Shown piece after piece: positions 7,648 through 15,166 of a DNA stretch of 64,000 nucleotides. The stretch is taken from contig JAHJSB010000015.1 in assembly GCA_018830285.1 (NCBI GenBank), forward strand, positions 62,001 to 126,000. Reading direction: 5' to 3'. The DNA comes from Alphaproteobacteria bacterium. Its GTDB lineage: Bacteria; Pseudomonadota; Alphaproteobacteria; Caulobacterales; Hyphomonadaceae. Under the pieces are notes generated by a model. The model saw nothing but the letters and a program-made list of their open reading frames with translations. It had not been told where the DNA came from and ran no database searches. The position numbers and the translations under genes were made by a program. Every line of letters starts with the position of its first letter. Positions within the stretch are counted from its first letter, which is position 1.

Positions 7648-8871
7648 CTATTCGACCAGGCTGGTGCGGATACCTTCGGCCCATTCCACCAGCATCCGCT
7701 TGCCGACTTCCTCGAACTCGGGGTGCCCGCGGATATGCTGTCTGATTTGCTCCATCGTTTCGTTCACGCCTTCGGCAATTTCGCCGAGTATGCCTTTGAT
7801 GACCGCGGGCGAGCCGATCTGCCGGGTCGTTCCAAAAGCCAGCAGTTGCCGGGCAGTCGGCCACCGGGTCGAACCGTCGAGCGTAAGCGCCATCTGATCG
7901 GCGCGAATATAGGCCGTGGTCGTCACGATATCGTAGACCGGCGCCAAAGCGATTCCGCCCTCGACATCGTCGTAAACGACCCCGAAGTTCTTGAGGTGCG
8001 CATCACCGTTGCGCAGAGCGGCATTGAGCGCGATCATCCGGAAGAGTGTTTCCGACCCCCTTGCAATCTGGCCGGGTGAAGCAAATTCGCGAAACCGTTT
8101 GAGCACCGCTGTCTCGTAGGAGCCGAGATATTTGTCAGCGGTTCTGCGGCCGTTCAGTACGCAAAAGTCCTCAAATCCGCGGTAGCGGCCATCCGCGCGC
8201 AGATCGAACCGGTCGATGACAAGCGCGCGGCCATCTTCGGAAAGCCGGAACCGCGGCACCTGCAGACCGCAGCGCCCGGCTGCCGTTAGGCAGAGAAACT
8301 CGTTTGCGGCGAGCTGCGGGTACTCGTTCTCCCAGAATTTGACGATGTGCGTAGCGCCCTGGATGCTGGTCTGCTCGCCCGCCCCGGCCTCGCCGCCCCA
8401 TGCTTCGTCGTCGCGGATGAGCAGTTTGGGCTGGACGCCGCTCACGCCTGAATAGGGGGCAAACCGCTCCAGCAGGTACTGGAACAGATTGCCGTCCCGC
8501 CGGCTTGCCAGCAGCTCATCGACCGATTGGAAGGGAACGGTCCGATCCAGCACCGCGTGCTCGTCGGTATAGCGCAGGCGCCCCACTTGCGAGCGGCCGA
8601 CGATCGCCAGCAGATCGAGATCGTCGAACGACCCGGTGGCTTTGGCGAACGCCATGCGCAGCCGCTCTCGCAGCGCGCCTTCGGGCAAGTTCATTTCAAA
8701 AATCGGGGCGAGTCCGAAATCGCTGTCCCAGGAGGCCAGGCGGACCGGCATCGTGATGGACACCGCATCGGCCGGCCCGGCCTCGGCCGCATAGGCGAAC
8801 GCTGTACCCCGCACGCCCTTGGGGCCGAGCAGACCCGAACCGCGCCCATCGGTCCAGACCCTGATCGTCAT
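7648..8871 (-). CDS. hipA: HipA-like serine/threonine kinase toxin
   Basis: The protein has 407 residues, close to the HipA norm. The HipA N-terminal domain is followed by the kinase core: the SGVQPK loop (144-149) corresponds to the phosphorylatable P-loop motif of HipA, Lys178 is the likely ATP lysine, RNGDAHLKN (287-295) the catalytic loop and PVYD (Asp314) the metal-binding aspartate. E. coli HipA phosphorylates glutamyl-tRNA synthetase; the substrate here is unknown. The ATG overlaps the stop of the upstream antitoxin gene by four bases (ATGA), a translationally coupled antitoxin-toxin order. The pair lies between the lasso receptor and an ECF sigma gene and may have inserted there. Confidence 0.92.
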   Translation of the reverse strand: MTIRVWTDGRGSGLLGPKGVRGTAFAYAAEAGPADAVSITMPVRLASWDSDFGLAPIFEMNLPEGALRERLRMAFAKATGSFDDLDLLAIVGRSQVGRLRYTDEHAVLDRTVPFQSVDELLASRRDGNLFQYLLERFAPYSGVSGVQPKLLIRDDEAWGGEAGAGEQTSIQGATHIVKFWENEYPQLAANEFLCLTAAGRCGLQVPRFRLSEDGRALVIDRFDLRADGRYRGFEDFCVLNGRRTADKYLGSYETAVLKRFREFASPGQIARGSETLFRMIALNAALRNGDAHLKNFGVVYDDVEGGIALAPVYDIVTTTAYIRADQMALTLDGSTRWPTARQLLAFGTTRQIGSPAVIKGILGEIAEGVNETMEQIRQHIRGHPEFEEVGKRMLVEWAEGIRTSLVE

Positions 8872-9128
8872 GCTATGGCATCCGTCTCGGCGATGAGATC
8901 CTCAAGCGTTGGCCGCCCGCGGTTGGCCTCGCCCAGCTTGAAGGTCAGGCCCAGCGCCGCCAGGATGCGTGCAACCTTGCCGTAGCCCAATTCCGCCATG
9001 CGGCCATTTTCCAGCGCTTCGAGCGTCGAGCGCCCGACCCCGGCACGCCGGGCGAGTTCTGCCTGCGTCATGCGCTGCGCGCGGCGCCTTTCCGCGATCT
9101 TGGCTCCAAGGGTAGTGAGATCGAGCAT
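8868..9128 (-). CDS. hipB: HipB-like antitoxin, Xre-type DNA-binding protein
   Basis: The 86-residue protein carries a helix-turn-helix of the Cro/CI type (TQAELARRAGVGRSTLEALE, residues 21-40) and a short C-terminal tail. HipB antitoxins bind HipA and repress the operon. Immediately upstream of the start is an imperfect inverted repeat (9138-9179), a likely autoregulatory operator. Its end overlaps the hipA start. Confidence 0.9.
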   Translation of the reverse strand: MLDLTTLGAKIAERRRAQRMTQAELARRAGVGRSTLEALENGRMAELGYGKVARILAALGLTFKLGEANRGRPTLEDLIAETDAIA

Positions 9129-9137
9129 TTGCCTCGT

Positions 9138-9179
9138 ATATCAGGTAATATGAGTCATTTCAAGAATAATACCTCATAT
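9138..9179 (-). promoter_or_regulatory. Likely HipB operator: imperfect inverted repeat in the hipBA promoter
   Basis: ATATCAGGTAATA (9138-9150) and the complement of 9167-9179 (ATATGAGGTATTA) match at 11 of 13 bases. They are AT-rich and lie 10-50 bases upstream of the hipB start. Paired palindromic operators at this place are usual for hipBA autorepression. A further palindrome, TGATGCATCA, follows at 9181-9190. Confidence 0.5.
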
Positions 9180-9312
9180 ATGATGCATCATGCTTGACCC
9201 TGCTGCAGATGGGCAAATCTGCCCGATTGGATGGCCGGTCCCTGAGATCGATGGTGCAGTATCCTTGGGGTAATGGAAGGAAAAGCAATGAAGCACGGTC
9301 TGCACCGCATCA

Positions 9313-9921
9313 TCAAGCCGCCAGCTTCAGACTTTCGCGAAGGTGCGCCAGCGCCTTCATCATGTGATATTCGACTGCGGCGAGCGAGATACCGAGTTCG
9401 CGCTGGATCTCGCGATATGCCTTCTCCTCGAACCGGTGCATCGCGAAGATCGTCCGCGTTCGCTCCGGCAGAGCTGTCAGCGCGCGCTCGAGAGAAATCA
9501 TCAGGTCCCGTGCCTCAAGTTCGTTCTCTTGCTCTGCGGCGCAAGGTGCGTCGATCGCCTCGTTGAGCGGCATTGTGGCGATCCGGCAGCTTCGGCGGCG
9601 CGCCCGGTCAATCAGCATATTGCGGGCTATGCGGTGAAGAAACCCGCCGGGATTGACGAGATGCGCAATCTGGCAGCTTGTCGAAGCGCGAAGAAAGACC
9701 TCCTGCGCAAGGTCGAGCGCCAGGTCTTCCCCGACACGCGCTCTGAGATAGTGCAGCAATCCAGCCCGCTCGCGGCGATAGATCGCCTCGAGAACGCAGT
9801 GCACGGGGAGGTCGGCGGCTCGCGGAACGGCGCAAGCCGAGGGCGTCGCAGCGGATGGAGTCCCGCAATCTCGCCGTACGAAGCTTCGATACATGCAGGC
9901 ATCGCAGTGGCGCAACCGCAT
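9313..9921 (-). CDS. ECF-type RNA polymerase sigma factor (FecI-like)
   Basis: Up to 202 residues; the sigma-70 region 2 runs from about residue 50 (LEAIYRRERAGLLHYLRARV, with DLAQEVFLRA) and region 4 occupies the C-terminus (LTALPERTRTIFAMHRFEE, then the HTH around ISLAAVEYHMMKALAHL). The first ~40 residues look atypical and the true start may be the ATG at 9894; neither has a clear Shine-Dalgarno. FecI-like sigma factors are recurrent members of proteobacterial lasso loci, usually followed by a FecR anti-sigma factor. Here the downstream gene is hipB, and no FecR is seen, so this sigma factor is either orphaned or uncoupled from its partner by the hipBA insertion. Confidence 0.85.
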   Translation of the reverse strand: MRLRHCDACMYRSFVRRDCGTPSAATPSACAVPRAADLPVHCVLEAIYRRERAGLLHYLRARVGEDLALDLAQEVFLRASTSCQIAHLVNPGGFLHRIARNMLIDRARRRSCRIATMPLNEAIDAPCAAEQENELEARDLMISLERALTALPERTRTIFAMHRFEEKAYREIQRELGISLAAVEYHMMKALAHLRESLKLAA

Positions 9922-10294
9922 AGCCCCGGCGCGAGGGCCGGAGATATCCGATATCCAGCGCTGTGCCGCCGTATGGACGCATTACGGCGTCCTTGACCGG
10001 TCCGGCCGCCGGTCCGCTATGTGACCGGCGTGCATGATGCCTGGCGGAAATATCCACGCAGCCTACGCCAATATTCAGCCTACGCAGTGCCATCCTGACG
10101 AAGTGAGAGCCAATGCGCAAGTCGGAGGAGCGCTGAAAACTGCTTGAATTTGTTGAATTTGGTTCAGATCGGTCGCATCTGTTCTCGCGCGGATCATGGT
10201 TCCGAAGGGTGTCCACATCCCGGACCCGATGCCAGCCTTCGAAGTGCGCGGTGCGCCGGGACGGGTGGTCCAATCCGGATTCTCAGGGGCGAAA
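9922..10294. other. Intergenic region without a supported gene
   Basis: 373 bases between the ECF sigma gene and the end of the gntR gene. It holds several GC-rich dyads (for example GGACGC/GGCGTCC near 9970 and GACCGG/CCGGTC near 9996-10015), two copies of CAGCCTACGC 17 bases apart (10059-10068, 10076-10085) and a tandem TTGAATTTG near 10144-10161. It presumably contains the sigma gene promoter. No conserved reading frame is seen. Confidence 0.5.
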
Positions 10295-10885
10295 TCAGTT
10301 GAGTAAGCCGATTAGCGCCGAAGCATTGCGCCGCCGCTGCTCATGATAGTTGTGGATTGCGGATTGAAGGGCAGGGTCCTCCGCTTCGACCAATCGCTCT
10401 ATCACCTCAATTTCATGTGCTGCATCGGGAAAAACGACCGGCTCAAGCTTGCGGATGACGTGCATGCGCTCACCCAGTGATTTCAGGGTTTCGGTGAGAA
10501 CGGTGTTACCCGCACGCAGCGCGATGGCATCGAACAGGGCGGCGACCCGGTCAGCATAGGCCGAACCCGCAGTTGCCGCTAAGGCAGGCTGACTGGCAGG
10601 CGCTCCAGCAGAAAGTGCTGTCTCAAGGAGCGCAAGGTTGAGATCGAGCATATCGCGCAGGCTTTGCTCAGTTATTCGCGTAACCCGGTAGCCTTCACCC
10701 GGCTTCATATCGACCAGCCGTGCACCCACCAGCTGGTTCAGGCTGTCTCGCACCGGCGTCATGCTGACGCCGAACTCGTCGGCCAGTCGAAGTGCCTCGA
10801 GTCTCTCACCGGGAGACCACACTCCCTCCATGAGCATGCGCTTGAGGCGCTGCAACGTCGGCTCAAGAACATGAGCCGGACTCAT
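10295..10885 (-). CDS. GntR/FCD-type transcriptional regulator
   Basis: This 196-residue protein has an N-terminal winged helix of the GntR family (LRLADEFGVSMTPVRDSLNQL, about residues 31-51) and a helical FCD-like effector domain. It is the last gene of the quorum-sensing operon, with its ATG overlapping the phyH stop (ATGA). GntR/FCD regulators usually respond to small carboxylic acids; the ligand here could be a substrate or product of the neighbouring dioxygenase, which is inference. Confidence 0.85.
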   Translation of the reverse strand: MSPAHVLEPTLQRLKRMLMEGVWSPGERLEALRLADEFGVSMTPVRDSLNQLVGARLVDMKPGEGYRVTRITEQSLRDMLDLNLALLETALSAGAPASQPALAATAGSAYADRVAALFDAIALRAGNTVLTETLKSLGERMHVIRKLEPVVFPDAAHEIEVIERLVEAEDPALQSAIHNYHEQRRRNASALIGLLN

Positions 10886-11751
10886 ACTCCAAGCCGCTGC
10901 CCGTTCGCGAACTCACTGACCGCCGCCTCCTGGTCGGGGCGTAAGGCATCGGTTGCGCGAGGGAAAGCAGGCACATCGCTGCGCAGAACCAGAGACGGAC
11001 ACTGGCCCTCGAAGTTGCCAAGATTGGGACGGTGCTGCACATAGCCCGTGAGCTCGGCCAGTTCCGGGGAAAAGCTCCTGGCAATTTCAGGTGGATAGGC
11101 CAGCCACAGGTTTTCATAGGGCTTCAACCAGCCAAGGCTGTAGCCGACAACAACGCCACGGCGCACGGCCTGCGATCTGTTGGCGCCGGCTCCGTGAACC
11201 GTCGAACCAAGAAAGCAGATCGCTGAACCGGGCCCGCACTGCGCTATTACCGGATCTGCCAGTTCGCCAAGTGACTGAATTTGTTGTTTGTGCGTCCCGG
11301 GATAGATGCGCGTCGCCCCGTTCTGCTGTGTGAAGCCGGTGATTGGCCACATCACGTTGAGCAGATACTCGTGCTGACCCTTGACGCCTGCCCACATATC
11401 CTGATCACAGTGAGGGAACTGCTCGATCTCGCCAGGATGAATCTCGATCGCCTGCGCCACATTGAGCTGAATCCGCTCGCAAGCCGGACCCAGTATCTCT
11501 CTTGCAAGCGCCAGAATGCCGGGCTCAAGGACCAGTTTTTCTGCGGCCCGGGACCGGCGAAGCAGACGTCCGAGGCGCTTGGTCCGGTATCCGTAGAAAT
11601 CGCCGTCACCAAATGGGGTCTGCTCAAACTGGCCTTCAAGATCGGAATCGAGCTCGCAGAGCACTGACGAAGGAAGCAGATCGGGAATGATGCAATAGCC
11701 GTCCCGCAGCAGGCATTCTGCCCATCGGGAGATGTCCTGCCCGCCTGTCAT
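10882..11751 (-). CDS. Phytanoyl-CoA dioxygenase-like Fe(II)/2-oxoglutarate oxygenase
   Basis: 289 residues. The 2-His-1-carboxylate iron site is visible as HCD (His114, Asp116) and His186 in STVHGAG, with an Arg at 197/198 placed to bind 2-oxoglutarate. The start at 11751 is fixed by a four-base ATGA overlap with the luxI stop; the frame stays open further upstream but there it only antisenses or overlaps luxI. PhyH-family genes next to luxI are, as I recall, a recurrent arrangement in sphingomonads, where the enzyme has been suggested to act on the signal or on a related fatty acyl compound. The substrate is unknown. Confidence 0.85.
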   Translation of the reverse strand: MTGGQDISRWAECLLRDGYCIIPDLLPSSVLCELDSDLEGQFEQTPFGDGDFYGYRTKRLGRLLRRSRAAEKLVLEPGILALAREILGPACERIQLNVAQAIEIHPGEIEQFPHCDQDMWAGVKGQHEYLLNVMWPITGFTQQNGATRIYPGTHKQQIQSLGELADPVIAQCGPGSAICFLGSTVHGAGANRSQAVRRGVVVGYSLGWLKPYENLWLAYPPEIARSFSPELAELTGYVQHRPNLGNFEGQCPSLVLRSDVPAFPRATDALRPDQEAAVSEFANGQRLGV

Positions 11752-12368
11752 TGCAGACCTCCCGCTCCGGCGAGCCGAAACGCGGAGGGACAATATATCC
11801 CGTTCGCGGCAAGCTTGGCAGGTGTTTCCTCGTCGACGCTGATATGCAGCGCGACCAGCAACTCCCCGCCGACATTCCGCTGCGGACCGAGCGCCTGGCA
11901 TTCCCAGCCGAAGGCTGCGATCTGCCGGAACCAGCCGACGCTGGCAACGGCCGTATAATCTGTGATTCCCGTGCAGATTGCGTGCTCGACGAGAGCCGTC
12001 ACCAGCTGATTGCGCGCTTCGCGTCGCTCGGCCCTGGACAGCTCGGGATCGATGCAGAAGCGGGTGATTTCGCGGGTAGTGGCACCCGAAGGTATCTGCC
12101 CCTTGCAAAGACGCGGGAACAGTTCCCCGAGGATATGCGCCCCGTCGGTGCGCAGGAGCCGCGCGGAGGCCCGATGTTTCCCGCGTGCGGCCGCGAGGAT
12201 CAGATATGTCGCGTCGGGCGTGTCAAACTGGTCGATTTCATATCGCTTGCCCAGGACAGGCACGTCCCATTTGAGAAGGTCCACAAACACCCGTTTGCGT
12301 GCCTCGAACATCGACTTGAGGACGGGATCAGACCGGGTGACATTCGGCGGCAATAGATGGGGACGCAT
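11748..12368 (-). CDS. LuxI-family acyl-homoserine lactone synthase
   Basis: 206 residues. All the hallmark residues of AHL synthases are present at canonical places: Arg24, Phe28 and Trp34 in the N-terminal block, the acidic residues Glu44, Asp46 and Asp49, Arg70, Phe84, Glu100 and Arg103. The enzyme makes an N-acyl homoserine lactone from S-adenosylmethionine and an acyl carrier. The acyl length cannot be read from the sequence. It follows luxR on the same strand after 144 bases and is translationally coupled to phyH. The ATG at 12368 places the conserved residues at the usual numbers, although no good Shine-Dalgarno precedes it. Confidence 0.95.
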   Translation of the reverse strand: MRPHLLPPNVTRSDPVLKSMFEARKRVFVDLLKWDVPVLGKRYEIDQFDTPDATYLILAAARGKHRASARLLRTDGAHILGELFPRLCKGQIPSGATTREITRFCIDPELSRAERREARNQLVTALVEHAICTGITDYTAVASVGWFRQIAAFGWECQALGPQRNVGGELLVALHISVDEETPAKLAANGIYCPSAFRLAGAGGLQ

Positions 12369-12512
12369 GAGGGCAACCTGTCTGTGGGAACAAGGTGGCC
12401 ATCACACCAATTCAAACGGGAAAGCGAAATACCAAGAACTGGGGATACTTGATCTCAATCCAAAATCGCTGATACCGGACAAGAGGCATCGTCTGGCGGT
12501 TCGATCGGAAAG

Positions 12513-13265
12513 TCAGCTGCGCTCGGGCCATCTGATGACGTCGCCAAATCCAATCAGGCCATCGAAAAGCGCAGAGAGGATCAGCGATTGCCGACAGTGC
12601 ACCCCATAGCGCTCCCGCGCCATCTTGAGATGCTGCACCACAGTCTCCTCGCTGATTCCCAGGATGATCGCAGTTTCCGACGCAGTCTTGCCGCGAGCAG
12701 TCCAGAGCAGGCATTCGCGCTGCCGGTCGCTCAGCCTCGCGTTAGATGCCAGTCTGAGAATTCCGCTGGTCCTCGCCGCGCAGCCAAGGGCGAGCGCGCC
12801 CACGAGTTCGGCGACTGCGAGCCATCGTGTCGGCAGACTGCCGCCCGGCCGAACGGCAAAAGTGCAGCTTCCTCTGGCCAGGCCCGGCAGGTGGCGCGGA
12901 ACAGTGTAGCCATCCCCGATACCGCACTCTCGCCCGACAGCGAGCATCTGCCGGTCGCCGCGGGTCATGGGGACCAGTCTGTCGATGCTTTCCCAGGTAA
13001 AGCCGGTTAATGACTTGTCACAGGCCCGCCTGACCGGATCCTTACCAGCTAAATCGAAGGTGATATAGACCTTCGCCCATTCAGCAGGATAATCATGCAA
13101 CAGAACTTCAGGAGAGGTGTCGGCGCCCGTTCGCGTCTCGAACGTAAGAGCGAAATGGTCGAATCCCAATCTGCCGCAGACCCGTTTCAGCGTTTCCTTC
13201 AGTCCGCTATCGGTTTCAACCCCGAGCAATTCCTCGGCAAATCCCTCAGCAATATCCAGACTCAT
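12513..13265 (-). CDS. LuxR-family quorum-sensing transcriptional regulator
   Basis: 250 residues from ATG 13265; an upstream extension to 13382 is open but lacks family similarity. The autoinducer-binding domain has the invariant Trp63, Tyr67, Asp76, Pro77 and Trp91 (equivalents of W57, Y61, D70, P71 and W85 in TraR). The C-terminus is a LuxR/FixJ helix-turn-helix (LSDRQRECLLWTARGKTASE onward, residues 178-235). The gene is immediately upstream of luxI and downstream of the DUF6499/DUF2285 activator frames, so it probably controls one or both. Confidence 0.93.
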   Translation of the reverse strand: MSLDIAEGFAEELLGVETDSGLKETLKRVCGRLGFDHFALTFETRTGADTSPEVLLHDYPAEWAKVYITFDLAGKDPVRRACDKSLTGFTWESIDRLVPMTRGDRQMLAVGRECGIGDGYTVPRHLPGLARGSCTFAVRPGGSLPTRWLAVAELVGALALGCAARTSGILRLASNARLSDRQRECLLWTARGKTASETAIILGISEETVVQHLKMARERYGVHCRQSLILSALFDGLIGFGDVIRWPERS

Positions 13266-13524
13266 GCCGTTGCCCGTCCGGTTGGCACAGCGCTTACCAA
13301 CACGCCGACAGCCAACCGCCTGGTAAGTGCCCGGGTGAGCAGTTCCAATCCGAACCCCGGACCAATGTTGCCACGCTACCAATTTTTCCAGGCACGTCCT
13401 GCCGCCGGTCGCGCCGACGTCCAGTGCAAGCCGAACGAAGGCTATAAGGGAATTCGAGTTTCAATAAAACTATCAAATCATTCGGATTTCATTCGCAAAT
13501 GGATCAAAGCCCCGATCGCTAACT

Positions 13525-14187
13525 TCAAGGCAATGAATGGATCTGGTCGGTTGAGATTTTCGACCGACCAGTGCGTCCCTTCAACAAGTCCCGGTATCCC
13601 GCTTGCATCAGGTACCGTGCCTCGCTGACCAGACGCTGTGTCTGGCGCCGCGCGGATGACGTCTTCCATTCGAGCGCGCGACCGAACTGCGATTGCGGGT
13701 AAATGACCTCCGTGGCGATGGTTCTCAGTGTCGGCAGTCGCATTTCATTTGCACTCAGCCGATCGAGAATTTTCAACAAGAGCACAAGTCGGTGCCTTTG
13801 ATATTTGGAGGGTCTCAGGCACTGACGATCCATCGCGCTGGAATTTCGCCGCGGAGGACCATGAAGTCTCGCAATCGCGGCGAGGCGCATTTCCAGATAT
13901 CCGTCTCCAGCAACGAGATATCCGGAGTTTGGCAAACTGCCTTTCTCTCTGATCAGCAAGCGGTAGCGACCGTGCTTGTCCGAAAGTACCAGATGCCTCC
14001 CGTTACGGTTCGAGACTTCATTTAGGATGCTACGACGTACCAGTACTGAGCCTGGTCGATTCGCAAGCGGCGGATCAGCCGCCGTTTCGAGGATGACGAC
14101 CGAGGGGGCTTCGTGCGCGCGCCAGATTGCAGGGCTTGCCGATGCGCTCAACTCAGGTGGGAACGGGAAACTCCAGCCCCCATGCAT
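13525..14187 (-). CDS. DUF2285 domain activator, C-terminal part of a split FseA-like protein
   Basis: The 220-codon frame overlaps the preceding DUF6499 frame by 35 bases in the +1 register. Its recognisable family sequence starts with PPELSASASPAIWRAHEAP and continues to a C-terminal helix-turn-helix-like DUF2285 domain (about residues 130-210). The nominal ATG at 14187 lies inside the upstream domain, has no good ribosome-binding site, and would add non-family residues; a TAG lies two codons before it. A +1 shift from the DUF6499 frame between 14170 and 14153 gives a continuous ~274-residue protein of typical family length. In the Mesorhizobium symbiosis ICE the equivalent fused product (FseA) activates the excisionase gene. 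Confidence 0.75.
   Translation of the reverse strand: MHGGWSFPFPPELSASASPAIWRAHEAPSVVILETAADPPLANRPGSVLVRRSILNEVSNRNGRHLVLSDKHGRYRLLIREKGSLPNSGYLVAGDGYLEMRLAAIARLHGPPRRNSSAMDRQCLRPSKYQRHRLVLLLKILDRLSANEMRLPTLRTIATEVIYPQSQFGRALEWKTSSARRQTQRLVSEARYLMQAGYRDLLKGRTGRSKISTDQIHSLP
14153..14170 (-). other. Candidate +1 ribosomal frameshift site joining DUF6499 and DUF2285
   Basis: The minus-strand mRNA reads TTT CCC GTT CCC ACC TGA before the stop of the upstream frame. Slipping +1 at either proline CCC codon, or at ACC, enters the DUF2285 frame and restores family sequence with no extra or missing residues. CCC codons near a UGA are known slippery contexts for +1 shifts. A simple frameshift mutation cannot be excluded from one sequence. 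Confidence 0.55.
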
Positions 14188-14350
14188 GAGCTATTTCTTT
14201 GCAAGCCTTCGAGTCCGGGGCAAGGTGCAAGGATCCGTCCAGCTTACTGTATTGGGCGCGATACTCCGGATTACGTCTCAAGAACTCCTGCGCGAAGTCC
14301 GCAAAATCATAGGGGTCGTATTGGCGGCAGTAATCGGCTGAACTGGTCAT
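14153..14350 (-). CDS. DUF6499 domain protein, N-terminal part of a split FseA-like activator
   Basis: 65 residues from ATG 14350, which has GGGAGA about 6 bases upstream; this start is preferred to 14440. The sequence YDFADFAQEFLRRNPEYRAQ is the diagnostic core of the DUF6499 transcriptional-regulator-like domain. It ends with AWGLEFPVPT and a TGA. In fused homologues the WGL-FP block continues directly into P(E/D)LP..xxxxxFW, which here appears only in the +1 frame. It is therefore half of a frameshift-joined protein. Confidence 0.75.
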   Translation of the reverse strand: MTSSADYCRQYDPYDFADFAQEFLRRNPEYRAQYSKLDGSLHLAPDSKACKEIAHAWGLEFPVPT

Positions 14351-14390
14351 GGGCGTCTCCCTCTGCCCATTTGCGTTAACGAGGCAAGGA

Positions 14391-14421
14391 GTGGTCCGGC
14401 ATTCCATGATCGGGGGGCCAC
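14391..14421 (-). promoter_or_regulatory. Dyad upstream of the DUF6499 gene, possible operator
   Basis: GTGGTCC (14391-14397) and the complement of GGGCCAC (14415-14421) match at 6 of 7 bases, 41-71 bases upstream of the DUF6499 start. The position suits an activator site, but it does not resemble a canonical lux or tra box. Confidence 0.3.
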
Positions 14422-14546
14422 CATCCCCTGAAATCGGCATATTTGCATTGTGTTATGGGTAAGGTTCCGTCCTTGCGCGGCGAGGGCAGACCGCGAATGC
14501 CGTTAGCCGACAAACTCATGGCCAAGTGTGCCCGTTCTCAGTTTAA

Positions 14547-14783
14547 TCAGGAACAGAGGGCCTTAAGCTGTGCCACCAATCGCCTCCCAATGACCCCGAA
14601 GACAGCTGCGAGGTTGTGTCGTTTTTCCGAGAGCACGCGATGCAGGCTCTTGTTTGAGCGATTGGTCTCGATGGCGAGGCCCTCGAACCCGGCAGAGGCA
14701 TTGCCCAGATCGCGCAGGATCAGGCGCGCGACATGAAGCTCGCCGCTAAGAAAGGTGGCCGCGGCTTCGTCAAGCACGGCCAT
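14547..14783 (-). pseudogene. Small HTH regulator/antidote-like protein, probably decayed
   Basis: 78 codons from ATG 14783. The frame stays open 5' of that ATG and continues to resemble the family (ARDFRDAASERAARDP...), but a TGA blocks it before any start codon, and the region LSEKRHNLAAVFG lacks a few residues that relatives carry between the two halves of the HTH. Relatives are small DNA-binding proteins of the addiction-module antidote type. No toxin partner is visible. It looks like a start-less relic at the tRNA-proximal edge of the island. The rest of 14,351-15,091 shows no gene. Confidence 0.5.
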
Positions 14784-15091
14784 GGTGAATGTGGGATCGC
14801 GCGCAGCGCGCTCGGAGGCCGCGTCCCTGAAATCGCGGGCCGCTTCACCTCAGTCCAAGTGCATGATGGCGGTTGCCCACCTTGACCGCAGCCTGGCCAT
14901 CAAGGTCATCGAACCAGCCCCGAAACCGGCAAACGCCGTCTTCGCGAACGTATTCCTCAACAATCGCACCGTGCCCCAAATAACACCGTACCTTGCTTAC
15001 ACCCTGATTACAGTCGTCGCTCTAAAGACGCTTGTAAGCATCGCTGACGCTCGAAGGCGTCGAGTATCGTCTTCAATTTAAATGAAAAAAC

Positions 15092-15166
15092 TGGAGCGGG
15101 CGAAGGGATTCGAACCCTCGACCCCAACCTTGGCAAGGTTGTGCTCTACCACTGAGCTACGCCCGC
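15092..15166 (-). tRNA. tRNA-Gly (anticodon GCC)
   Basis: A full cloverleaf can be folded: acceptor GCGGGCG/CGCCCGC, anticodon stem CAACC/GGTTG with loop TTGCCAA (anticodon GCC), T-arm GAGGGTTCGAATCCCTT, discriminator T and encoded CCA. Its 3' end faces the accessory genes to the left, the usual orientation for an integrated element. No second copy of the 3' end is in the window. Confidence 0.97.

Noticed and set aside
14755-15081. 108-codon plus-strand frame before tRNA-Gly
   Set aside because: It lies opposite the HTH relic, has no family similarity, and has no ribosome-binding site.
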